NCBI GenBank assembly: GCA_009993605.1 | Contig: JAACTB010000007.1 | Location: 434,001-498,000 of the forward strand | Direction of reading: 5' to 3' | Origin: Erythrobacter sp. | Lineage (GTDB): Bacteria; Pseudomonadota; Alphaproteobacteria; Sphingomonadales; Sphingomonadaceae | Length of the DNA: 64,000 nucleotides | In this document: positions 8,658 through 17,588 of the stretch, in pieces | Layout of the letters: each line of letters begins with the position of its first letter | Position numbering within the stretch: the stretch's first letter is position 1 | Position numbers and translations under genes: made by a program | The notes under the pieces: generated by a model | Databases searched by the model: none | The model's input: only the letters and a program-made list of their open reading frames with translations | Told to the model about the DNA's origin: nothing

Positions 8658-10810
8658 TCCGCCGCCTCGTCTAGATCCTCGCCCGCAGGCGGCATGTTGT
8701 GGCCGAGCAGGCGCAGCACGTCGGCGGCGCATTCGACGACATTGCTGCCTGGGCCGTAGATGCCCTGCACGCCTGCATCGCGCAGGAAGTCGTAATCCTT
8801 CTGCGGGATCACGCCGCCGGCGATTACCTTGATGTCGGGGCGTCCGGCCTCTTTCAGCAAGCCGATCAGTTCGGGGATGAGGGTCTTGTGCCCTGCCGCA
8901 AGGCTGCTCGCGCCGATGGCGTCGACGTTCTCGGCAAGCGCCATGTCGCGGGTTTCCTGCGGCGTCTGGAACAGCGGGCCGCTGAGCACGTCGAAGCCCA
9001 TATCGGCAAAGGCGGATGCGATCACGTTCGCCCCGCGATCGTGGCCGTCCTGCCCCATCTTGGCGACCATCAGCTTGGGTTTGTGGCCGAGCCTGCGCTC
9101 GACCGCTTTTACGCCCTCGACCACCTGGGCATAGCGATCATCGTCCGCATAGGCTTCGGCATAGACCCCCTTCACCGGTGTCGGCAACGTATCGTAGCGC
9201 CCGAAGGCATCCTCCATCGCCTCGCTGATTTCGCCCAGCGTCGCATCGTGCCGCGCGGCTTCCACGGCGAGGGCGAGGAGATTGCCCTCTTTCTGCGCCG
9301 CACCGCGCGCCAGCGCGTCGAGCGCGGCCTTGCAGGCGAAATCGTCGCGATTGGCGCGCACATCCTCGAGCCGCGCGATCTGGCTGCGCCGCACGGCGTG
9401 GTTGTCGACATCGAGCGTGTCGATCTCGTCTTCCTTGTCGCGTCGGTACTTGTTGACGCCCACGATCACGGTCTCGCCGCGATCGACGCTCGCCTGCTTG
9501 GCGGCGGCGGCGCGTTCGATCTGGGCCTTGGGCTCGCCGCTGGCGACGTATTGGGTCATGCCGCCCGCCGCTTCGACCTCGTCGAGCATCGCCTTGGCCT
9601 TTTCGACCAGTTCTGCGGTGAGGCTTTCGATATAATACGATCCGCCGAGGGGATCGGCGACGTTCGTCAGCCCCGCTTCGTGTTGCAGCACGAGCTGCGT
9701 GTTGCGCGCGATCCGGGCGGAGAAATCGGTCGGCAGCGCGATCGCTTCGTCGAGCGCATTGGTGTGGAGCGATTGCGTGCCGCCCAGCACCGCCGCCATC
9801 GCTTCGATCGTGGTGCGGATGACGTTGTTGTAAGGGTCCTGCTCCTGCAACGAAACGCCACTGGTCTGGCAGTGCGTTCGCAGCATTTTCGACTTGTCGC
9901 TCTTCGCGCCCAGATCCGACATCACGTCGTGCCACAAGTGGCGGCCCGCGCGCATCTTGGCGATCTCCATGAAGAAGTTCATGCCGATGCCCCAGAAGAA
10001 GCTGAGGCGCGGCGCGAAGGCGTCGATATCGAGGCCTGCTTCCATCGCGCGCTTGGCGTATTCCTTGCCGTCCGCGATGGTGAAGGCGAGCTCCTGCACC
10101 GCCGTCGCCCCGGCCTCGTGCATGTGATAGCCCGAGATCGAAATCGAGTTGAATTTCGGCATGTTGGCCGAGGTGTAGGCGATGATGTCCGAAACGATCC
10201 GCATCGATGGCTCGGGCGGATAGATATAGGTGTTGCGGACCATGAACTCCTTGAGGATGTCGTTCTGGATGGTCCCGGCCAGCTTGTCCTGGCTGACGCC
10301 CTGCCGTTCCGCCGCGACGATGTAGAACGCCAGCACCGGGATCACCGCGCCGTTCATGGTCATCGACACGCTCATGCTTTCGAGCGGGATCTGGTCGAAC
10401 AGGATCTCCATGTCGCGCACGGTGTCGATCGCGACGCCCGCCTTGCCGACATCGCCGACCACGCGCGGATGATCGCTGTCATACCCGCGATGCGTCGCGA
10501 GGTCGAAGGCGACCGAGAGGCCCTTCTGTCCCGCCGCCAGATTGCGGCGATAGAAGGCGTTCGATTCCTCGGCAGTGGAGAAGCCCGCATATTGCCGGAT
10601 CGTCCACGGGCGCCCGGTATACATCGAGGCGTACGGCCCACGCGTGAACGGCGCGATGCCGGGGACGCCGGGGTCGAGATTGTGCGTATCCTCGCTCGTG
10701 TAGAGCGGCTTCACGTCGATCCCCTCGGCCGTGTGCCAGGTCAGATCGCGGCCCTTCACTTCCTTGTCGGCGAGGGCCTTCCAGTCGGAAAAAGTGGGTT
10801 TGTCGGTCAT
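8654..10810 (-). CDS. mcmA: Methylmalonyl-CoA mutase
   Basis: B12-dependent isomerase converting (R)-methylmalonyl-CoA to succinyl-CoA. It is 718 residues, single-chain like the MutB/ScpA type. The TIM-barrel CoA-binding domain begins with the [20 protein letters not shown] signature and includes [15 protein letters not shown]. The C-terminal cobalamin domain has the base-off histidine motif GQDGHDRG (DxHxxG) at about residue 595, followed by the SLAAGH loop. It starts one base after the epimerase stop. Requirement for imported or salvaged cobalamin follows from the family. Confidence 0.97.
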   Translation of the reverse strand: MTDKPTFSDWKALADKEVKGRDLTWHTAEGIDVKPLYTSEDTHNLDPGVPGIAPFTRGPYASMYTGRPWTIRQYAGFSTAEESNAFYRRNLAAGQKGLSVAFDLATHRGYDSDHPRVVGDVGKAGVAIDTVRDMEILFDQIPLESMSVSMTMNGAVIPVLAFYIVAAERQGVSQDKLAGTIQNDILKEFMVRNTYIYPPEPSMRIVSDIIAYTSANMPKFNSISISGYHMHEAGATAVQELAFTIADGKEYAKRAMEAGLDIDAFAPRLSFFWGIGMNFFMEIAKMRAGRHLWHDVMSDLGAKSDKSKMLRTHCQTSGVSLQEQDPYNNVIRTTIEAMAAVLGGTQSLHTNALDEAIALPTDFSARIARNTQLVLQHEAGLTNVADPLGGSYYIESLTAELVEKAKAMLDEVEAAGGMTQYVASGEPKAQIERAAAAKQASVDRGETVIVGVNKYRRDKEDEIDTLDVDNHAVRRSQIARLEDVRANRDDFACKAALDALARGAAQKEGNLLALAVEAARHDATLGEISEAMEDAFGRYDTLPTPVKGVYAEAYADDDRYAQVVEGVKAVERRLGHKPKLMVAKMGQDGHDRGANVIASAFADMGFDVLSGPLFQTPQETRDMALAENVDAIGASSLAAGHKTLIPELIGLLKEAGRPDIKVIAGGVIPQKDYDFLRDAGVQGIYGPGSNVVECAADVLRLLGHNMPPAGEDLDEAAE

Positions 10811-10811
10811 C

Positions 10812-11249
10812 TCAATGCGCCTCTTTCGGCGTTTCCATGATTTCGGTCAGCTGGCCCATCATGTCCTTCGGGTGGAGGAAAAAGATCGGCGTCCCATGCG
10901 CGCCGATGCGCGTCGGGCCGAGGATGCGCTTGCCCTTCCCTTCGAACCACTCCCGCGCAGCTGCGATATCGGGCACTTCGTAGCAGACGTGATGCTGCCC
11001 CCCGAGCGGGTTCTTCTCCATGAACGTCCTGAGCGTCGATTGCTCGCCCAGCGGCTCGATCAGCTCGATCTGCGTGCCTTCGGTCCCGTCATGGCCGGGC
11101 GTGTCGACGAAGCAGACCTTCACGCCCTGCTCGGGCAGATCGAACGGCTCGCCGATACGGGTCGCGCCCATCGTGTCGCGGTAATAGGCGACGCTGTCCG
11201 CGATCGAAGGCGTCGCGACGCCGATGTGGTTGAGACGACCGAGTTTCAT
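10812..11249 (-). CDS. mce: Methylmalonyl-CoA epimerase (VOC family)
   Basis: Converts (S)- to (R)-methylmalonyl-CoA, linking carboxylase to mutase. The 145-residue VOC-fold protein has the metal His in [10 protein letters not shown] at about residue 8, a second motif GQHHVCYEV and the terminal [15 protein letters not shown] with a Glu ligand. The start at ATG 11249 overlaps the HAD gene stop (ATGA); a longer frame to 11402 is only read-through of the HAD gene. The gap to the mutase is a single base. Confidence 0.95.
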   Translation of the reverse strand: MKLGRLNHIGVATPSIADSVAYYRDTMGATRIGEPFDLPEQGVKVCFVDTPGHDGTEGTQIELIEPLGEQSTLRTFMEKNPLGGQHHVCYEVPDIAAAREWFEGKGKRILGPTRIGAHGTPIFFLHPKDMMGQLTEIMETPKEAH

Positions 11250-11932
11250 ACGCTTTGCCTCGCTTCGAGAATATGCCGCGCCAGATCTTCGATATCGTCC
11301 GCGACGAATTCCGCTTCGTCGGCCAGCGGATACCACGCCTTGCCGGGCCGGGCGACGAAGGCGGTCTGCCAACCTGCTGCCCGTGCACCGATCAGGTCCC
11401 AAGGATGACAGGCGACCATCAGCGCGCGATCGGCAGAGGCTCCCGTCTCGGACAAGCCATAATCATAACAGCGCCTGTCGGGCTTGTAGCCACCTGACGG
11501 TCGGACGCTCAGCGCGTGATCGAAAAATTCTCCGATACCCGCTCTGTCCAGCCGTTCCTGCAGACCGTCACCGCTGGAATTGGTTAGAGCGACCAGCGAA
11601 AAACCTGCGTCCTTCAGACGCGCCAATCCTGCCGGGACATCGCGATACGCTTCGGACCGTTCGAGCCCGTCCGAAACGATCGCCTTCGCGGCATCCAAAG
11701 CGAGAAGACCGCCGTTTTCGGCCACCTGCATCGCAAGCACCGCCGCCGCTATATCTGCGAATTCAGACGCTTCACCCGCCAGAGTTTCGGCCAGCGAATA
11801 CTCGATAAGTCCGTTGAACCAGCGATCCGCCTGCCCCCCACCGCCACCAAGTCGCTCGGCCACGGCAGAGCGCAGGGGCGCGATATCGATCAGCGTTTCG
11901 TTGACGTCGAAAAAGATGTGCGAAGGCGTCAC
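11246..11932 (-). CDS. HAD-superfamily hydrolase (haloacid dehalogenase type II-like)
   Basis: 228-residue HAD protein with GTG start at 11932 overlapping the pccB stop (GTGA). The nucleophile Asp is in FFDVNETL (type II haloacid dehalogenases usually read DAYGTL), the second motif is LTNSSG, then a conserved Lys in [10 protein letters not shown] and the acidic [15 protein letters not shown]. This layout fits the L-2-haloacid dehalogenase branch, including the helical cap [13 protein letters not shown]. The substrate is unknown. Its location between carboxylase beta and epimerase suggests a housekeeping or repair job for a propionate-pathway intermediate (inference). Intact by length. Confidence 0.85.
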   Translation of the reverse strand: MTPSHIFFDVNETLIDIAPLRSAVAERLGGGGGQADRWFNGLIEYSLAETLAGEASEFADIAAAVLAMQVAENGGLLALDAAKAIVSDGLERSEAYRDVPAGLARLKDAGFSLVALTNSSGDGLQERLDRAGIGEFFDHALSVRPSGGYKPDRRCYDYGLSETGASADRALMVACHPWDLIGARAAGWQTAFVARPGKAWYPLADEAEFVADDIEDLARHILEARQSV

Positions 11933-13461
11933 AGCGGAATATTATCGTGCTTCTTCCAGGGGTTTTCGAGCTGCTTGCCGCGCAGCTTCCGCAGCCCCAG
12001 CGCGATCCGGCGGCGGGTTGCGTGGGGGTGGATCACTTCGTCGATATAGCCGCGCGAGGCGGCCACGAAGGGGTTGGCGAAGCGGTCTTCGTATTCCTTG
12101 GTTTTCTCGGCGATCTTTTCGGGATTGTCGCGATCCTGGCGGAAGATGATCTCCACCGCGCCCTTGGCGCCCATCACGGCGATTTCGGCGGTGGGCCAGG
12201 CGTAGTTCAAATCGCCGCGCAAATGCTTGGAGCTCATCACGTCGTAGGCGCCGCCATAGGCCTTGCGCGTGATCACGGTGATCTTGGGCACGGTCGCCTC
12301 GGCATAGGCGAAGAGCAGCTTCGCGCCGTGCTTGATGATGCCGTTGTGCTCCTGGGCCGTGCCGGGAAGGAATCCGGGCACGTCCACGAAGGTCAGGATC
12401 GGAATGTCGAAGGCATCGCAGAAGCGCACGAAACGCGCCGCCTTCTTCGAGGAATTGATGTCGAGCACGCCCGCCAGCACCATCGGCTGGTTCGCGACCA
12501 CGCCCACCGTGCGCCCCTCGACACGGCCGAAGCCGCACAAAATATTGCCCGCATGCGCCGGCTGAATCTCGAAGAAATCGCCTTCGTCCAGCGTCTTACG
12601 GATGACCTCCCGCATGTCGTAAGGCTGGTTGGCATTGTCGGGAATGATCGTGTCGAGGCTGGGCTCCTCGCGGTCCCACGGATCGCTGGTCGGGCGCTCG
12701 GGCACGTCCTCGCGGTTGGACAGCGGCAGAAAATCGACGAAATTACGCGTTGCGAGCAGCGTCTCGATATCGTTCTCGAACGCCACGTCGGCCACGCTGG
12801 TCTTGGTCGTGTGCGTCACCGCGCCGCCCAGCTCCTCCTGCGTCACGACCTCGTTCGTCACCGTCTTCACCACGTCCGGCCCGGTCACGAACATGTAGGA
12901 GCTGTCCTTCACCATGAAGATGAAGTCGGTCATCGCAGGCGAATAGACCGCCCCGCCCGCGCACGGCCCCATGATCAGGCTGATCTGCGGCACCACGCCG
13001 CTGGCAAGCACGTTGCGCTGGAACACTTCGGCATAGCCGCCGAGCGAGGCCACGCCTTCCTGGATGCGCGCGCCGCCGCTATCGTTCAAACCGATGACCG
13101 GCGCGCCGACCTTCAGCGCCATGTCCATCACCTTGCAGATCTTTTCCGCATGGCGCTTCGACAGCGACCCGCCGAACACGGTAAAATCCTGGCTGAACAC
13201 GAACACCAGCCGCCCGTTGATCGTACCCGATCCGGTGACCACGCCGTCGCCCGGAATGCGCTGCTCCTCCATGCCGAAGTCGATGCAATCGTGTTCGACA
13301 TAGGTGTCGAGCTCTTCGAAGCTGCCTTCGTCGAGCAGCACGTCCAACCGCTCACGCGCGGTCAGCTTGCCCTTGGCATGCTGCGCATCGATGCGCTTCT
13401 GCCCGCCACCCATCTTGGCGGCGGCGCGGCGGCGTTCCATTTCGGCGATGTTACCGGACAT
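11929..13461 (-). CDS. pccB: Propionyl-CoA carboxylase beta subunit
   Basis: Carboxyltransferase subunit, 510 residues, that moves CO2 from carboxybiotin to propionyl-CoA. It has the two-crotonase-fold arrangement: N-half with [19 protein letters not shown], then the oxyanion-hole glycines [17 protein letters not shown] and [13 protein letters not shown]-half with [22 protein letters not shown] and [12 protein letters not shown] use ATG 13461 ([12 protein letters not shown]); a start at 13491 would add ten residues not expected in the family. First gene of the eight-gene minus-strand operon. Its promoter should lie in 13462-13518, between it and tlyA, which is transcribed toward it on the same strand. 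Confidence 0.96.
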   Translation of the reverse strand: MSGNIAEMERRRAAAKMGGGQKRIDAQHAKGKLTARERLDVLLDEGSFEELDTYVEHDCIDFGMEEQRIPGDGVVTGSGTINGRLVFVFSQDFTVFGGSLSKRHAEKICKVMDMALKVGAPVIGLNDSGGARIQEGVASLGGYAEVFQRNVLASGVVPQISLIMGPCAGGAVYSPAMTDFIFMVKDSSYMFVTGPDVVKTVTNEVVTQEELGGAVTHTTKTSVADVAFENDIETLLATRNFVDFLPLSNREDVPERPTSDPWDREEPSLDTIIPDNANQPYDMREVIRKTLDEGDFFEIQPAHAGNILCGFGRVEGRTVGVVANQPMVLAGVLDINSSKKAARFVRFCDAFDIPILTFVDVPGFLPGTAQEHNGIIKHGAKLLFAYAEATVPKITVITRKAYGGAYDVMSSKHLRGDLNYAWPTAEIAVMGAKGAVEIIFRQDRDNPEKIAEKTKEYEDRFANPFVAASRGYIDEVIHPHATRRRIALGLRKLRGKQLENPWKKHDNIPL

Positions 13462-13518
13462 GCTCTCTTCCCGTGAAATCTTGTTGCGCAAACGCCTAGA
13501 GCGCCGAGCGCGCCAGCG

Positions 13519-14268
13519 TCAATCGCCGCGAGCGTTTCTAAGGGCGCTGATCAGGAACTCGACATTGCCTTCCGGTCCGGTGATCGGGCTTTCGACGATA
13601 CCGTCGACCACGAAGCCCAGCCCTTTGACCCATGCACACACCTCCTCGCAGACGCGGGCGTGAAGCGCCGGATCGCTGACCACGCCTTTCTTCCCCACCT
13701 CCTCGCGCCCGACCTCGAATTGCGGCTTGATCAGCGCGACGAGGCGACATTCGGGCGCCGCCAGTTCGAGCGGGCGTTCGAGCACCTTGGCAAGACCGAT
13801 GAAGCTGGCATCGCAGACCACCCACTGGCACGGGCGGTCGATCATTTCGGACGTCAGGATACGCGCGCTGGACTGTTCGTGCACGGTGACGCGATCGTCC
13901 TGCCGCAATTTCCAGGCCAGTTGGTTGGTCCCGCTATCGACCGCGAAGACGTGCGCGGCCCCCTTGTGCAACAGCACGTCGGTAAAGCCGCCGGTCGAGC
14001 TGCCGATATCCATCGCGGTCACGCCCGCGGGGTCGAGCCCGAAATGATCGATCGCGTGCACCAGCTTGATGCCCCCGCGCGAGACCCAGGGATGATCGCG
14101 TCCGCGCACGTCGAGCGGGGTGTCCGCAGGCATCTGCTGGCCGGGCTTTTCCAGCTTGCGCTCGCCCGAAAACACCAGCCCCGCCATTACGAGCGCCTGT
14201 GCGCGCGTGCGGCTTTCGACGAGGCCGCGATCGACGAGCATCTGGTCGAGGCGCTGTTTCCTGCTCAT
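13519..14268 (-). CDS. tlyA: TlyA-family rRNA 2'-O-methyltransferase
   Basis: 249-residue protein with an N-terminal S4 RNA-binding domain (RLDQMLVDRGLVESRTRAQALVMAG) and an FtsJ-like Rossmann methyltransferase domain whose SAM loop is MDIGSSTGGFTDVLLHKGA at about residue 87. Catalytic tetrad candidates are visible in SRGGIKL (Lys), CDASFIG (Asp), ALIKPQFE (Lys) and NVEFL (Glu). Family members methylate cytidines of 16S/23S rRNA; some were first named hemolysins. Divergent from the lipoprotein gene across 50 bp. Confidence 0.93.
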   Translation of the reverse strand: MSRKQRLDQMLVDRGLVESRTRAQALVMAGLVFSGERKLEKPGQQMPADTPLDVRGRDHPWVSRGGIKLVHAIDHFGLDPAGVTAMDIGSSTGGFTDVLLHKGAAHVFAVDSGTNQLAWKLRQDDRVTVHEQSSARILTSEMIDRPCQWVVCDASFIGLAKVLERPLELAAPECRLVALIKPQFEVGREEVGKKGVVSDPALHARVCEEVCAWVKGLGFVVDGIVESPITGPEGNVEFLISALRNARGD

Positions 14269-14318
14269 ATTCTCCGGTCCCGCTTGGAAACATGTCGCCT
14301 AGCGCGCATTGAGAGGGG

Positions 14319-14930
14319 ATGGAACCGACCCCTCGCAAAGACGTGCGCCACGAACGGCGCCCTTTCATCGCCTCGTCGCTCGCCTATGCGGGCGCGGCGC
14401 TCGCTCTCACCTTCGGGATCGCGGCCTGCGTGCCCGCGCCCGATTCGACGCCCGCTCCTACCCCGTCGCCGACACCGGTCACGCGCGCACCTGCTCCGGC
14501 CCCCGCGCCGGCGCCTACCTACGACAATTGGATGGATGCGCCCCGCACGCCGGGGGATTGGTCGTATTCGACGGAGCGGGTGGCAAATGCCCGATATTCG
14601 TCAGCCGAATATGCAGGAACCAACGGCGAGATGCTGGCGCGCATTACGTGTTCGCCGACCGGAAATGTGCTTGTGCAACGCTATACCGAGCCGCGCGGCG
14701 TCTATGATCGCACGATGACGATTCGTACGGAAACGGCGACCCGGTCGCTGCGCGCACCGGTCGATCCCGAAGGCCAGAATATGTTCGCCGCCGTCGTTCC
14801 TGCCCGCGATCCGTTGCTCGATGCGATGGCGCTTACCAAGGGCCGCTTCGCGTTGGAGTTGACGAACGCACCGACGCTCTATCTGCCCGCCTGGGCCGAA
14901 GTGACGCGCGTGATCGAGGATTGCCGCTGA
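14319..14930 (+). CDS. Hypothetical lipoprotein
   Basis: 203-residue protein of unknown function. A basic n-region, hydrophobic stretch (AYAGAALALTFG) and lipobox LTFGIAAC at about residue 39 predict a lipidated, envelope-anchored protein. After the Cys comes a Pro/Thr/Ala linker of roughly 30 residues, then a compact domain of about 130 residues beginning DNWMDAPRTPGDWSY, whose character suggests a beta-rich fold. Only one further Cys pair (CSPTG, EDCR) is present, so a disulfide is possible. A purine-rich GAGAGGGG abuts the ATG, slightly too close for ideal spacing; GTG 14343 is an alternative start. Confidence 0.75.
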   Translation: MEPTPRKDVRHERRPFIASSLAYAGAALALTFGIAACVPAPDSTPAPTPSPTPVTRAPAPAPAPAPTYDNWMDAPRTPGDWSYSTERVANARYSSAEYAGTNGEMLARITCSPTGNVLVQRYTEPRGVYDRTMTIRTETATRSLRAPVDPEGQNMFAAVVPARDPLLDAMALTKGRFALELTNAPTLYLPAWAEVTRVIEDCR

Positions 14931-15090
14931 GCCAGCGGGAACCGCCGATACTGACGTGGGAAAAGTTTTTTTCAAGCCTTGAATTGGCGCTGGGGAAGCA
15001 TGAAAAAGGAGACAAGATCAGCGGCGAACGCCGGTCTTGTGGCCCCGTGAAACGGGCTTCTAGCTCACTAGCGCGAAAGGAGGTGATCCG

Positions 15091-15147
15091 ATGTCTCATG
15101 GTTCAGTAGCGAGGTCGGTGAAGATCCCTACGGAGCATACTCGGTAA
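15091..15147 (+). CDS. 18-codon mini-ORF with extreme Shine-Dalgarno
   Basis: An ORF of 18 codons (MSHGSVARSVKIPTEHTR) preceded by GAAAGGAGGTGATCC (15075-15089), a 15-nt perfect complement of the 3' end of alphaproteobacterial 16S rRNA (GGATCACCTCCTTTC). The GGAGG core is 7 nt from the ATG, ideal for initiation. Upstream lies a 16-codon ORF (15000-15050) containing a stable hairpin (ACAAGA 15012-15017 with TCTTGT 15035-15040, and an inner CGGC/GCCG stem). Downstream is a strong terminator. It may be a translated micropeptide, a leader, or an sRNA that contacts the ribosome. Translation is not proven. Confidence 0.4.
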   Translation: MSHGSVARSVKIPTEHTR

Positions 15148-15199
15148 GACACTTGCCAAGTAAGGCGACGTGAGCGGCACTTCCGGCCGCTGACCATGC

Positions 15200-15245
15200 G
15201 AAGGGCGGTACCTCCTACGGGCGAGGGCCGCCCTTCACGTTTTTG
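15200..15245 (+). terminator. Rho-independent terminator after the mini-ORF
   Basis: Perfect 9-bp stem GAAGGGCGG (15200-15208) with CCGCCCTTC (15228-15236), 19-nt loop, followed by ACG and a run of five T (15240-15244). The loop contains ACCTCCT (15210-15216), complementary to the AGGAGGT of the mini-ORF's ribosome-binding site (15078-15084), so an alternative pairing that sequesters the SD is possible. Confidence 0.75.
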
Positions 15246-15292
15246 GTTTAAGCTCGCACCTCCGTGCAAGCATCCTCGCGGCTGTTCCTCCC

Positions 15293-15362
15293 CCCGGAAC
15301 AAGTCCGGGATCAGGGCCGCTGCGGGCGCGCGGTCGCGCTTGCCGGGCCTTCTCCGGCCCGG
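15293..15362 (+). repeat. Two hairpins in the ilvE leader
   Basis: Two perfect inverted repeats sit in the 200-bp gap before ilvE: CCCGGA/TCCGGG (15293-15298 and 15304-15309, 5-nt loop) and CCGGGCC/GGCCCGG (15343-15349 and 15356-15362, 6-nt loop). The first resembles the CCGGACTTG-type palindromes scattered in sphingomonad intergenic DNA (from memory). Neither is followed by a convincing T-run. They could be REP-like elements or leader structure; no branched-chain-codon leader peptide was found. Confidence 0.4.
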
Positions 15363-15447
15363 TTCTTCAGTGAAGCGGTCCCGCTTCTCTTGCGAGCCCA
15401 TTCCCCGGCCACTTGCCCTTTTTCGCCTCGCGCATTACCCGCGAAGC

Positions 15448-16527
15448 ATGGATTTCACGCACCTCCCCCACCCTGCCCCGGTCCCCGGCGAAACCCGTCA
15501 GCAGGCCATCGCCGATCCCGGTTTCGGCAAGATCTTTACCGATCACATGGTCGTGATCGAATACGATGCGGACCAGGGGGGATGGCACAGCGCGTCTCTT
15601 CAGGCGCGCGAGCCGATCGCGCTCGATCCGGCGGCGGCGGTGCTGCATTATGCGCAGGAAATCTTCGAAGGGATGAAGGCCTATCGCCATCCCGACGGAT
15701 CGCTCGGCCTGTTCCGGCCCGAGCAGAACGCCCGCCGCTTCAACGCCAGCGCGCGCCGCATGGCGATGCCCGAATTGCCCGAAGACCTCTTCCTCGAAAG
15801 CATTCGCCGACTTGTTTCCATCGATGGCGACTGGACCCCCACGATCGATGGTGGCGCGCTCTATCTCCGCCCCTTCATGTTCGCGAGCGAGGCCTTTCTC
15901 GGCGTGCGGCCCGCGCGGCAATACAAATACGTGCTGATCGCCTCTCCAGTGGGCGGGTATTTCAAGGGCGGCGCGAAGCCGGTCAAAATCTGGGTCAGCC
16001 GCAACTATACCCGCGCCGCGCCGGGCGGGACGGGAGCCGCCAAGACCGGCGGCAATTACGCCGCCAGCCTCGTCCCCCAGATGGAGGGGATCGAGAATGG
16101 CTGCGATCAGGTCGTTTTCCTCGACGCGGTCGAAAAGAAATGGATCGAGGAGCTGGGGGGCATGAACCTGTTCTTCGTCTTCGACGATGGGACCGTCATC
16201 ACGCCCCCGCTGACAGGCACGATCCTGCCCGGCATCACACGCGACAGCCTGATCCAGCTGCTGCGCGAAGAAGGCCTCAATGTGCGCGAAGAGCCTTACA
16301 GCATCGACCAATGGCGCGCCGACGCGGTGAAAGGCAATCTGGTCGAAACCATGGCCTGTGGAACCGCGGCGGTGGTGACGCCGGTGGGGTCGGTCGTCGG
16401 CCCGGATGGCGAATTTTCGATCGGATCGGGCGGCACCGGCCAGATCACGCACAAACTCCGCGAGAAGCTGGTCGGAATTCAGACCGGCGCCGTGGACGAC
16501 GCGCATGATTGGGTGATGAAGCTTTAA
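15448..16527 (+). CDS. ilvE: Branched-chain amino acid aminotransferase
   Basis: PLP fold-type IV transaminase for Leu, Ile and Val, 359 residues. Signatures are HYAQEIFEGMKAY near residue 70, the PLP-Lys motif in GAAKTGGNYAASL at about residue 195, the EELGGMNLFF segment and the phosphate-binding GTGQITHKLREKLVGIQTG at the C-terminus. The length and WIEELGGMN fit the eukaryote-like BCAT subgroup also common in alphaproteobacteria. The chosen ATG 15448 begins MDFTHLPHPAPVP; an upstream in-frame extension to 15196 crosses the terminator element and is rejected. It converges on the flavoprotein gene with a 4-bp overlap. Confidence 0.95.
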   Translation: MDFTHLPHPAPVPGETRQQAIADPGFGKIFTDHMVVIEYDADQGGWHSASLQAREPIALDPAAAVLHYAQEIFEGMKAYRHPDGSLGLFRPEQNARRFNASARRMAMPELPEDLFLESIRRLVSIDGDWTPTIDGGALYLRPFMFASEAFLGVRPARQYKYVLIASPVGGYFKGGAKPVKIWVSRNYTRAAPGGTGAAKTGGNYAASLVPQMEGIENGCDQVVFLDAVEKKWIEELGGMNLFFVFDDGTVITPPLTGTILPGITRDSLIQLLREEGLNVREEPYSIDQWRADAVKGNLVETMACGTAAVVTPVGSVVGPDGEFSIGSGGTGQITHKLREKLVGIQTGAVDDAHDWVMKL

Positions 16528-17588
16528 ATCCGGCTGGCGCGCATCGCCATCGTGGCCAGGCCGGGCAATAGGGAGGTCGCGGCCAGACCCAATCGTGCCA
16601 AGGCTGGCGTTTCTGCCGCTTTCCAGATCGCTTCCGCCACGGTTACGGGCCGTGCTGCGCGGCGCGAGAATTCGCCTTGCCAGACAGGTGCAGTCTTCCC
16701 GTCGAGCCAGGCTTGCGCGGCCGACCGTCCGCTGGCGATGGCGATGCCCATGCCCTCTCCCGCCAGCGACGGAATGACCGCCGCCTGATCGCCGAGGCGA
16801 TAGAGCCCCGGATCGGTGGCCTGCGCAATCCAGCCATAAGGGACCGACCCAACCGTATCGATCACCGGATCGTCAGGGGCGTGGCGCCACCGCTCCCCAA
16901 AAGCAGGATTGCGATCGGCAAGAACGTTGAGCAGCGCCAGCGGCGATCCGTCCCGCATCAGCCTCGATTTGCGCAGAGCGAGGCAGACATTCGCCGATCC
17001 GTCCTCCTGCAATACGATGCCCGCATAGGCGCCATCGAACAGGTGCAATTCGATCGCACCGCCGATCATGCGCGAAAGCTCGGGGTGAGCGGGTATCCTC
17101 ACCCGCACGCCCAGTGCCGGATCGGAGGCCTCACGCGGGCGAGTCTCGCCACGCACGTCATGCTTGCCGGTGGCGAGGAAGATGGTGTCCGCCTGCCAAT
17201 CCTGCCGCTCGCCCTCGATCCGGCCCGCCGACAGCGTCCGGGCGCGATCGATCTCGAGGCAGGCGCCAAGTGCGATCGCTCGCGCGCGCATGGCCGTGTC
17301 GAGTGCATGGCGCGACAGCCCCCACGCCGCTTCGGGCAGGCGGGCCTGCGCCTTTCGATCGCCCGCAAACAGCGTCAATCGGTCGACCCGATGCGCCCCG
17401 AGCGTTTCAGGATCCACGCCCAGATCGCGCAAGGCGGCGACAGTCCGCCAGCTCATGAAACCACCGCATAGGGGATCGCCGACTTTCGCATCGCGATCGA
17501 TCAGGATGGGCGCGCGTCCCTGCCCGGCAAGGGTTATGGCTGCGGCGCATCCCGCAGGTCCGGCGCCAAGGATCAGCGTTGCGCTCAC
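16524..17588 (-). CDS. FAD-dependent oxidoreductase of a type III PKS cluster
   Basis: 354-residue flavoprotein of the geranylgeranyl reductase/aromatic hydroxylase-like group. The N-terminal FAD Rossmann motif is LILGAGPAGCAAAITLAGQG, followed by the CGGFMSWRTVAAL segment, and the second FAD motif is LGDQAAVIPSLAGEGMG at about residue 270. The GTG start at 17588 overlaps the methyltransferase stop (GTGA). Gene order PKS, methyltransferase, oxidoreductase matches the srsA-srsB-srsC logic of Streptomyces alkyl-quinone pathways. I infer oxidation of a methylated alkylresorcinol or pyrone. It could instead reduce the product; the sequence cannot tell. Confidence 0.85.
   Translation of the reverse strand: MSATLILGAGPAGCAAAITLAGQGRAPILIDRDAKVGDPLCGGFMSWRTVAALRDLGVDPETLGAHRVDRLTLFAGDRKAQARLPEAAWGLSRHALDTAMRARAIALGACLEIDRARTLSAGRIEGERQDWQADTIFLATGKHDVRGETRPREASDPALGVRVRIPAHPELSRMIGGAIELHLFDGAYAGIVLQEDGSANVCLALRKSRLMRDGSPLALLNVLADRNPAFGERWRHAPDDPVIDTVGSVPYGWIAQATDPGLYRLGDQAAVIPSLAGEGMGIAIASGRSAAQAWLDGKTAPVWQGEFSRRAARPVTVAEAIWKAAETPALARLGLAATSLLPGLATMAMRASRI

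Noticed and set aside
15075..15089. GGATCACCTCCTTTC on the minus strand, like the end of 16S rRNA
   Set aside because: Only 15 bases match; no other 16S sequence is near, so it is not an rRNA gene.
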